Part shown: piece after piece, positions 1 to 4,697 of the stretch | Numbering within the stretch: the stretch's first letter is position 1 | How the letters are laid out: every line of letters starts with the position of its first letter | Assembly: GCA_001795975.1 (NCBI GenBank) | Contig: MGLG01000019.1 | Span: forward strand, 1 to 8,142 | DNA from: Candidatus Yanofskybacteria bacterium RIFOXYD1_FULL_42_10 | GTDB taxonomy: Bacteria; Patescibacteriota; Minisyncoccia; 2-02-FULL-40-12; GWA2-44-9 | Reading direction: 5' to 3' | Length of the DNA stretch: 8,142 bases | Translations under genes and position numbers: made by a program | The notes under the pieces: model-generated | Seen by the model: the letters and a program-made list of their open reading frames with translations, nothing else | What the model was told of the DNA's origin: nothing | Database searches by the model: none

Positions 1-2
1 AT

Positions 3-377
3 TTCTGTCCTACCGCCAAAAAAGTATTGACGCAAGGAGTGAGCAAAACAGACCGCCAAGCTATGCAAAAAATATGCCGGGTTTCTTTCTGCGCTCACAC
101 GCAACTGCAATCGCAATGGTGGGGCTGGATGGATGGGGGACGAAATGCTTATCCTTTTGAATTTTCATCCGCAACCGTCGGCGATTTTTGCTCAAAAAAT
201 CTCTCATGGTTTGGTTTTGATAACCAACGAAATTTACCGACTGATACAACTTCTTGCAGCGCCTTAAATCCCCTCGCAAACGGTTATATAGGAGGAGGAA
301 CAATAGAATTGTTCAGCGCCACAGCCGATGACCCGCTCGCCAAATGCGCTTCTCAAATCGTCGCGCCCCAGCCTTAA
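3..377 (+). CDS. C-terminal part of an unknown, probably exported cysteine-containing protein (5' end outside window)
   Basis: The frame is open from the left edge to a TAA at 375-377, giving about 124 residues of a C-terminus. I do not recognise the family. Visible features are six cysteines in short motifs (FCP, ICR, FCA, FCS, SCS, KCA), a tryptophan-rich patch (QWWGWM) and a glycine run (YIGGGT). There is no hydrophobic segment in the visible part. Several spaced cysteines with no metal-binding CxxC pattern would fit a disulfide-bonded domain outside the membrane, but that is inference. A TTG at 27 could be read as a start, but coding continues upstream of it without a stop, so a truncated gene is more likely. 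It ends 17 bp before the VirB6-like gene and probably shares its transcript, which suggests a surface or pilus-associated part of the same system. I am confident that it is coding and have no functional assignment. Confidence 0.7.
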   Translation, partial: FCPTAKKVLTQGVSKTDRQAMQKICRVSFCAHTQLQSQWWGWMDGGRNAYPFEFSSATVGDFCSKNLSWFGFDNQRNLPTDTTSCSALNPLANGYIGGGTIELFSATADDPLAKCASQIVAPQP

Positions 378-394
378 TTATAAAATTTCCCAAA

Positions 395-2443
395 ATGGCT
401 GATAAAAAATTTAAAATAAAAAATCTCATCTTTTTATCGGTTGCGGCCGCGGTTTTGTTTTTGGCGCCGGCGCGCTTTGCAAAAGCTGGTACCGGTGATT
501 GGTTAACAGGCGAAATAGGAAAAAACATCTTTACCGGTTTTACCTCTATGCTCTTTGACCTCATCGGCAACGGAATTGCGATTTTAGCTAAATTGCTTAA
601 TTTTGTCCTTCACATGGCAATTTATTCGGACAGCGTTAACGCTCCCGTTGTTTATCAAAGCTGGACAATAATGAGGGACTTCGCCAATATGTTCTTTATT
701 ATCGCTTTGATAGTGATGGCATTCGCCACTATTTTTGACATCGCCAAATACAGCGCCAAGGCTTTAATCGGCAAATTTCTGATTGCCGCTCTTCTGATAA
801 ATTTCAGTTTAACGCTTGGCGGATTAGTCATAGACGGGGCGCAAATTCTTAATAACACTTTCCTTACCGCAATAGGCGATTCCGCGCTTCGCTTGGGTCA
901 AACTATCAATCCAGCCAAATTAATGCCGGGAGGTGAATCTGAAATTGCCGGAGCATTGGCTACCGCAAATCTGCCATTGAATTTAATAATGGGGTTGATC
1001 CTCTTCGGTGTTTTTTTTGTCAGTATGCTTATCGCCACAATTTTCGCGCTCATCAGAATTCCGATGGTTTGGTTCTTGTTGATAGTTTCTCCTTTGGCAT
1101 GGATTGCCGGCGTTTTTCCTCAAGGCGACGGCTATTTTAAAAATTGGTGGAAACAGTTTATCGGCTGGAATTTATTTCTGCCGGTGTTTCTTTTTTTCCT
1201 TTATTTTGGTCTTTATTTTATGACTAACATCGGCGGCGTTATCGGTAAAATAAGCCAGGGCTATGCAGAAACAAACTTAGGATTGATCAACGCCACCTTT
1301 CAAGATATCTTTACATATGTTTTGGCGGCCATATTCCTGATTGGCGGAGTGATCATGGCATTTAAGGTTTCATTCCTGTCCGGCACAAGCGCGATAAAAG
1401 CGGCCGGCTGGGCAAAGGGGACGACCATGAACACCTTAGGAAGATACACCGGTATTGCGGCAATGGGCAAAGCGGCTCAAATGAAAAGGGAACAAATCCA
1501 AAAGGAGGGTCTGCCGGGCAGATTCGGTCAGAAGCTCTATGGCGGAGAAGCGGGCCAAGAACGACGCACCGCTGTTTGGGCAGAGAGATTTGGGGTTATG
1601 GGAGCGGGAGAACAACAATTGGCAAAGGATATTGGAGCTAACAAAAAGAGGTTTGCAAATATTACCGACGCAGTACAATTAAGAGGGTTAATGAATGGGG
1701 GAAGTAAGAGTGAACAATTGGCAATAAGAGAAATTATGAAAGAAAAGAATCTTTTGAGCGGTCAGGAATTAATAGAAACGCACGAGCTCTATGGGGGCAA
1801 TAAATCTTTGGCTGGGAAACAATTCGCCCGAAGCATTGATTTTGATAAATTAAGCACAATAGAAAGAGCAAGCTGGCTCAACAAGACTGAAGATATTGAA
1901 ACTAAGCAAAAAATAGCGACTATTATGGCAGACAAGGGAGAATTAAAAGATGTCGATGCCATAAAGAAAGCCGCAGGATTATTTACCTTGGAAGGACAGA
2001 AAAAAGATTTAATTAATAAAACCAAAAAGGGCAATCTCATGTTTGCTAATCAAACTTTACTAGAGCTGGGCTTACTTAAAGATGAAAAAGGTCAAACGAT
2101 GGTCAATAACGAAACAAACATTAACAAAGCATTGGAAAATGATATTGCCAAGATGACCCCCGATATGCTTCTTGAATCGACAAAATCATTTGCCAAAGAC
2201 CCAGAAGTCCAAAAAATAGTAGAAAAAACCCTAACTCCTCAAAAAATAAAAGCCATGGTAGAAAAAGCTACCCCGGAACAACTTGCAACGTGGGAACCAA
2301 TAATGGCTACACGAAAAACTGAATTTGAGAGCAAAGATGCTGAGAAAGAAGCTGCGAAATCGGCAATTCTTGCTGATGCGATAGTTAAAGCGCTAAGAAC
2401 GGCCCATTCTTCATCAGGTGACACCCCGCCTACAACACCATAA
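395..2443 (+). CDS. VirB6/TrbL-like type IV secretion membrane protein with large soluble C-terminal region
   Basis: The product has 682 residues. I chose the ATG at 395 over the one at 344. Starting at 395 gives a classic signal peptide (MADKKFKIKN, hydrophobic 11-24, AKA cleavage site near 31) and avoids a 34-bp overlap with the upstream gene. Hydrophobic segments lie near 46-76, 96-115, 123-147, 194-220, 223-241, 256-277 and 305-325. The stretch QSWTIMRDFANMFFI (88-102) resembles the conserved W-x-x-x-RD-x-x-N motif I associate with CPR VirB6/TrbL proteins, which form the inner-membrane channel of T4SS. Residues about 330-682 are hydrophilic, helical and charged, with three TP-capped helices (587, 613, 625) and a P/T/S tail. 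This part is likely cytoplasmic. Its family is unknown and it looks lineage-specific. No SD is visible. PrgI and VirB4 downstream support the assignment. The family call is good; the transported substrate is unknown. Confidence 0.82.
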   Translation: MADKKFKIKNLIFLSVAAAVLFLAPARFAKAGTGDWLTGEIGKNIFTGFTSMLFDLIGNGIAILAKLLNFVLHMAIYSDSVNAPVVYQSWTIMRDFANMFFIIALIVMAFATIFDIAKYSAKALIGKFLIAALLINFSLTLGGLVIDGAQILNNTFLTAIGDSALRLGQTINPAKLMPGGESEIAGALATANLPLNLIMGLILFGVFFVSMLIATIFALIRIPMVWFLLIVSPLAWIAGVFPQGDGYFKNWWKQFIGWNLFLPVFLFFLYFGLYFMTNIGGVIGKISQGYAETNLGLINATFQDIFTYVLAAIFLIGGVIMAFKVSFLSGTSAIKAAGWAKGTTMNTLGRYTGIAAMGKAAQMKREQIQKEGLPGRFGQKLYGGEAGQERRTAVWAERFGVMGAGEQQLAKDIGANKKRFANITDAVQLRGLMNGGSKSEQLAIREIMKEKNLLSGQELIETHELYGGNKSLAGKQFARSIDFDKLSTIERASWLNKTEDIETKQKIATIMADKGELKDVDAIKKAAGLFTLEGQKKDLINKTKKGNLMFANQTLLELGLLKDEKGQTMVNNETNINKALENDIAKMTPDMLLESTKSFAKDPEVQKIVEKTLTPQKIKAMVEKATPEQLATWEPIMATRKTEFESKDAEKEAAKSAILADAIVKALRTAHSSSGDTPPTTP

Positions 2444-2476
2444 ATTAAGATAAAATTAATTTTAAATAATTAATAT

Positions 2477-2992
2477 ATGGATAATGAATTAGAACAATAT
2501 TTATCGTTTTCTCCTTATTTCGCCGGAATGAACACCGAAAGTTCCGATATAAGAAGTGGGTTTATAGAACAATTCTCTAAACTACCATTGCCAATAAAAC
2601 AACTACTGACATCCACAAGTACGACTCAAATTATGTTTTCTATTGGTCAAGAAAATGGATTAGAAGATGTTACGACAGAATATTTGGCTAAAATGATAAG
2701 GCATGTTTTGATGGGCGAAATATTCATAAAAGATCTACCAAATTTATTAGTCTCTGCCCTTAATCTAAGTCCAGATCAAGCTACAGCCATAAACAAGAGG
2801 GTGCTTAATGAATTATTTGTACCGATAACTAATGATCTAAAAAAGATACAGCAAGCAAAATTTCCTGATCGATTGTCTGCATCACCAATAGTACCCAGTC
2901 AAAATCAATCCGTGCCTTCTCAAGCGCCACGCCTCTCTACAACCATACCAAACACAAATCAAAACAATACAGTTGACTTAAGAAATAAATGA
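2477..2992 (+). CDS. Small helical protein of unknown function with disordered tail
   Basis: The product has 171 residues, starting with ATG 33 bp after the VirB6-like gene and ending just before a terminator. There is no signal peptide or membrane segment, so it is probably cytoplasmic. Residues about 25-118 look all-helical: a LP-x-P-x-K-x-L segment (37-44), then TEYLAKMIRHVL and a module built as LMGEI-x3-DL-x3-L-x3-L-x-L-x5-A-x2-I (79-105). I think I have seen similar proteins in CPR genomes near pilus or T4SS genes, but I cannot name a family. Residues 120-171 are rich in P, Q, N, S and T and are likely disordered. No SD is visible and the leader is AT-rich. It probably belongs to the VirB6 transcript and may be an accessory cytoplasmic factor, but that is inference from position only. 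The opposite-strand neighbour at 3042-3536 seems to carry a similar C-terminal module. Confidence 0.75.
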   Translation: MDNELEQYLSFSPYFAGMNTESSDIRSGFIEQFSKLPLPIKQLLTSTSTTQIMFSIGQENGLEDVTTEYLAKMIRHVLMGEIFIKDLPNLLVSALNLSPDQATAINKRVLNELFVPITNDLKKIQQAKFPDRLSASPIVPSQNQSVPSQAPRLSTTIPNTNQNNTVDLRNK

Positions 2993-3013
2993 TTACTCCT
3001 CGCTCGCAAAAAT

Positions 3014-3036
3014 AAAGGCGCCTTTCGACGCCTTTT
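3014..3036. terminator. Bidirectional intrinsic terminator between convergent genes
   Basis: AAAGGCG (3014-3020) pairs perfectly with CGCCTTT (3029-3035) around an 8-base loop. On the + strand the stem runs into TTTT (3033-3036). On the - strand it is followed by CTTTATTTTTG, a longer U-rich tract. It lies between the stops of the convergent genes at 2992 and 3042, exactly where a shared terminator is expected. It should be stronger for the - strand gene. Confidence 0.8.
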
Positions 3037-3041
3037 AAAAA

Positions 3042-3536
3042 TTAATTTCTGATATCTATAAGTCCCCAAGAGATATTTTCAATGATTTTTCTAGCAATCC
3101 CCGAATTTACACCAAGCTGTTTAATAATTTTAAATCTTACCTCTTTTGCGTTGATGTCGCCTAAAAAATGATCCTTCAAACTCCTAGTTATTATTCTTTT
3201 TTGATCAACAGAAAGACCAAATTTAGGACCAAGTTTATCTTCTATAAAATACTCAATTTTAAACCCAATGCTGGATGAGGTGGTATTACACTTTCGGTTT
3301 TCGCTGTTATAATTATCGCGAAAGCATTCCTCCTCATCCTCTTCATTTTGATATTCCTGTTCCTCACAAATCTGTTTTTGCTTTTGGACTTCATGTTCTT
3401 CTTTCTGGCGACGACGCTCATCAAAACCAGCTGACCATCCTTCTCGGGAATCATAATTTTCAAAAATCCCCGTTCCGTACAAAGAACCTCCAGCTAATCC
3501 AATATTATAACCTTCAAGCCATTTGTTGCTAGACAT
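3042..3536 (-). CDS. Orphan opposite-strand gene: Gly/Trp N-terminal motif, acidic coiled region, helical C-terminal module
   Basis: The product has 164 residues. I do not recognise the family. Three parts are visible. Residues 5-40 hold GYNIGLAGGS (9-18), then R31-x2-W34-x2-GF (37-38) and E40, a pattern that weakly resembles ribosome modulation factor (RMF), though RMF's CPY is absent. Residues 41-75 are very rich in E, Q, K and R and are probably a charged helix or coiled coil, with C57 and C71. Residues 88-160 form a helical domain with FLGDI (124-128), L141 and IARKII (147-152), which lines up with the 171-residue neighbour's module. There is no signal peptide or membrane segment. The gene has a near-consensus promoter and a consensus SD, unlike the others here, so it is probably an independent transcription unit. 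It splits the T4SS genes into two blocks. Regulator, RNA/ribosome binder or recent insertion are all possible, and none is proven. Confidence 0.72.
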   Translation of the reverse strand: MSSNKWLEGYNIGLAGGSLYGTGIFENYDSREGWSAGFDERRRQKEEHEVQKQKQICEEQEYQNEEDEEECFRDNYNSENRKCNTTSSSIGFKIEYFIEDKLGPKFGLSVDQKRIITRSLKDHFLGDINAKEVRFKIIKQLGVNSGIARKIIENISWGLIDIRN

Positions 3537-3543
3537 ATAAACA

Positions 3544-3549
3544 CTCCTT
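3544..3549 (-). promoter_or_regulatory. Strong Shine-Dalgarno for the orphan gene
   Basis: On the - strand AAGGAG lies 7 bases before the ATG at 3536-3534, which is ideal spacing. No other start in the window has a comparable SD; most lie behind AT-rich leaders. This site fixes the start of the 3042-3536 gene and suggests it is translated efficiently. Confidence 0.8.
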
Positions 3550-3562
3550 TTTGTTTATTTCC

Positions 3563-3571
3563 TGCTATAAT
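3563..3571 (+). promoter_or_regulatory. Extended -10 promoter driving prgI
   Basis: TGCTATAAT is a perfect -10 (3566-3571) with the TG extension one base upstream. No good -35 is seen at 16-18 bases, which is usual for extended -10 promoters. The predicted start is near 3578, about 47 bases before the prgI ATG. The element faces the - strand promoter at 3596-3624, and the two predicted transcripts would overlap at their 5' ends by about 12 bases. The element is visible; activity is inferred. Confidence 0.55.
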
Positions 3572-3595
3572 TATTAGAGAACTCGCTTGTTCAAT

Positions 3596-3624
3596 ACTAT
3601 ATACTAATATTTTTTACTTGTCAA
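3596..3624 (-). promoter_or_regulatory. Near-consensus sigma70-type promoter for the orphan gene
   Basis: Reading the - strand, TTGACA (3624-3619) is followed by a 17-base spacer and TATAGT (3601-3596). That is a perfect -35, optimal spacing and a -10 with one mismatch. Transcription would start near 3589, leaving a leader of about 53 bases that carries the AAGGAG SD. The -35 lies directly against the prgI start codon (ATG at 3625-3627) on the other strand. Confidence 0.75.
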
Positions 3625-3948
3625 ATGCGTTTCCAGTTGCCACAATTTATAGAGACAGAAGTAAAGATAGTCGGGCCTTTTACTTTGAAGCAGTTTCTTT
3701 GGCTCGCCGGAGGGGCGGCTATTCTTACATTGGTCTATATGACCACCGGCGGAGCGGTATTTTTCATCTTGGCGATTCCCGTCGGCGGCATTTTCCTCGC
3801 CCTCGCTTTTTTCAAGATAAACGACATCCCTTTGCTAAATTATGTTTCTTACGGCTTGTCTTATCTTTTAACCCCCAAAAAATATTTATTTAAAAAAGAA
3901 GAGGCGAACAGCGCTCAACAGATAGAACAAATACAACAGATGAAATAA
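3625..3948 (+). CDS. prgI: PrgI-family type IV secretion inner-membrane protein
   Basis: The product has 107 residues, the usual size for PrgI/TcpE-type proteins, which are small membrane parts of Gram-positive-like T4SS and act beside the VirB4 ATPase. The N-terminus has the family layout: QLPQFIETE-x-KIVGPFTLKQFLWLAGG (residues 4-30), where the polar stretch and (G)P-(F/L)T-x-x-Q are typical. Two membrane helices follow, near 24-40 and 44-63. After a short loop comes LLTPKKYLFKK (81-91), matching the basic C-terminal element of the family. A Q-rich tail (98-106) ends the protein. The overlapping frame starting at 3618 is only a shadow. No SD precedes the ATG. Transcription probably starts at the extended -10 at 3563-3571. 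Its place directly before the VirB4 genes is the standard order in such loci. Confidence 0.9.
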   Translation: MRFQLPQFIETEVKIVGPFTLKQFLWLAGGAAILTLVYMTTGGAVFFILAIPVGGIFLALAFFKINDIPLLNYVSYGLSYLLTPKKYLFKKEEANSAQQIEQIQQMK

Positions 3949-3950
3949 GA

Positions 3951-4020
3951 AGATTGCTATATTGCTAATTATTATCTTGCTAATTAAGAATTGTTATAAT
4001 TAAAAACAAGATAGCAATCT
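3951..4020 (+). repeat. Intergenic inverted repeat with TTGCTA direct repeats
   Basis: AGATTGCTAT (3951-3960) is the exact reverse complement of ATAGCAATCT (4011-4020), with centres 60 bp apart. Between them, TTGCTAATTA occurs twice (3962-3971 and 3978-3987). TATCTTG (3973-3979) can pair with CAAGATA (4007-4013), and TAATTA (3981-3986) with TAATTA (3997-4002), giving an alternative inner hairpin. CAAGATA recurs at 4023-4029. There is no T-tract after the right arm, so this is not an intrinsic terminator. It could be a regulator binding site, an RNA structure in readthrough transcripts, or a member of a dispersed genomic repeat family. Confidence 0.65.
3992..4000 (+). promoter_or_regulatory. 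Candidate extended -10 promoter for the VirB4 operon
   Basis: TGTTATAAT has the TG extension and a perfect TATAAT (3995-4000). At 17 bases upstream there is only a weak TTATCT (3972-3977). The predicted start is near 4007, about 46 bases before the ATG at 4053. The arms of the inverted repeat lie upstream (3951-3960) and just inside the transcript (4011-4020), a layout that would suit repression by a bound protein. AT-rich DNA makes chance matches common, so confidence is moderate. Confidence 0.45.
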
Positions 4021-4052
4021 ACCAAGATAACAAGCTAACAAATTTAAACCCC

Positions 4053-4697
4053 ATGTCCATCCAATCAACAAAACAATTAGTGGAAGTGGCGGATATCCGC
4101 GATAATGTCGTTTTTCTTAAAAACGGATCTTTGCGGGCGGTTATTGAGGTCTCTGCCACAAATTTTGAATTAAAATCAGAAGCCGAGCAAACGGCGATAC
4201 TTCAAAATTTTCAGAATTTTTTAAATTCCATTGATTTTTCTTTGCAGATAGTGATCAATTCACGAAAACTTGATATCGGCGATTATCTAAAACTGGTTGA
4301 CACCGCAACAAATGAGCTTACCAATGAATTGTTAAAAATCCAGGCGGGAGAATACGCAAAATTTGTCAAAGAGCTTGCGGAACTTGCCAACATTATGACC
4401 AAAAAATTCTACATCGTGGTGCCTTTTTATGTATTTGAAGCGCCCGGCAAAACAGGGCTTTTAAAAAGCTTAACGAGCATAATAAAACCGTCAACGGCGG
4501 TAAAGCAGATATCCGACGAACAATTTAAGACCTATCAAGGTCAGTTGTTGCAAAGAGTGGAGCTTACTCTTGACAGTTTAATCGGGGTCGGAGTCAAAGC
4601 AAAAGTTCTTGAGAAAGATGAACTGATGAAAATTTATTATGAAATATACAATCCAACCAGTAAATTTACGCAAGAAAATTTAAATACGGGAATATGA
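4053..4697 (+). CDS. N-terminal domain of split VirB4/TraC (stand-alone protein)
   Basis: The product has 214 residues and corresponds to the N-terminal part of VirB4/TraC-like T4SS ATPases, without the nucleotide-binding domain. Residues 8-36 (LVEVADIRDNVVFLKNGSLR and on) form the opening beta strands typical of the family. Later elements also fit: FYIVVPFYVF (119-128), the QLLQRVELTLDSL helix (164-176) and ELMKIYYEIYNP (190-201), which matches the conserved end of this domain. In one-piece VirB4 proteins the linker to the ATPase part follows directly. Here a TGA comes 13 residues later, in an ATGA overlap (4694-4697) with the ATPase gene. The 580-residue neighbour starts exactly where the linker would continue, so the two products probably form one functional motor. 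No SD precedes the ATG. A slippery heptamer near the end could allow fusion with the next frame. Confidence 0.85.
   Translation: MSIQSTKQLVEVADIRDNVVFLKNGSLRAVIEVSATNFELKSEAEQTAILQNFQNFLNSIDFSLQIVINSRKLDIGDYLKLVDTATNELTNELLKIQAGEYAKFVKELAELANIMTKKFYIVVPFYVFEAPGKTGLLKSLTSIIKPSTAVKQISDEQFKTYQGQLLQRVELTLDSLIGVGVKAKVLEKDELMKIYYEIYNPTSKFTQENLNTGI
4676..4682 (+). other. Possible -1 frameshift heptamer A_AAT_TTA at the end of the VirB4 N-domain gene
   Basis: AAATTTA is in the right phase (X_XXY_YYZ) in the upstream gene, 12 bases before its TGA. A -1 slip here enters the frame of the ATPase gene. The new frame reads AAA TAC GGG AAT ATG with no stop and joins the ATPase start at 4694. That frame is open only from 4664, so the site lies in the short usable interval. 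No strong downstream hairpin or upstream SD-like stimulator is obvious. The pattern is visible; its use is speculative. Confidence 0.3.

Noticed and set aside
291..314. AGGAGG-rich stretch followed by a perfect hairpin GAACAAT-AGA-ATTGTTC
   Set aside because: It lies inside the open frame of the upstream protein (Gly-Gly-Gly codons). The next usable ATG is about 30 bases or more away and there is no T-tract, so it is neither a ribosome binding site nor a terminator that I can support.
344..394. Upstream ATG at 344 as start of the VirB6-like gene
   Set aside because: It would overlap the preceding gene by 34 bp and place 17 basic/polar residues before a well-formed signal peptide. The ATG at 395 is the better start.
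3275..3532. + strand open frame antisense to the orphan gene, and similar frames in other genes
   Set aside because: These are shadows. The - strand frame has a promoter, a strong SD, a terminator and sensible protein composition; the antisense frame has none of these.
3951..4029. CRISPR or mobile-element ends suggested by TTGCTA repeats
   Set aside because: Units are 6-10 bp with irregular 8-16 bp spacing, there are no cas genes and no transposase is nearby. A regulatory or dispersed intergenic repeat fits better.
4662..4668. A second AAATTTA heptamer
   Set aside because: It is read as AAA TTT A in the N-domain frame, which is not the X_XXY_YYZ phase, and the -1 frame has a stop at 4661-4663.
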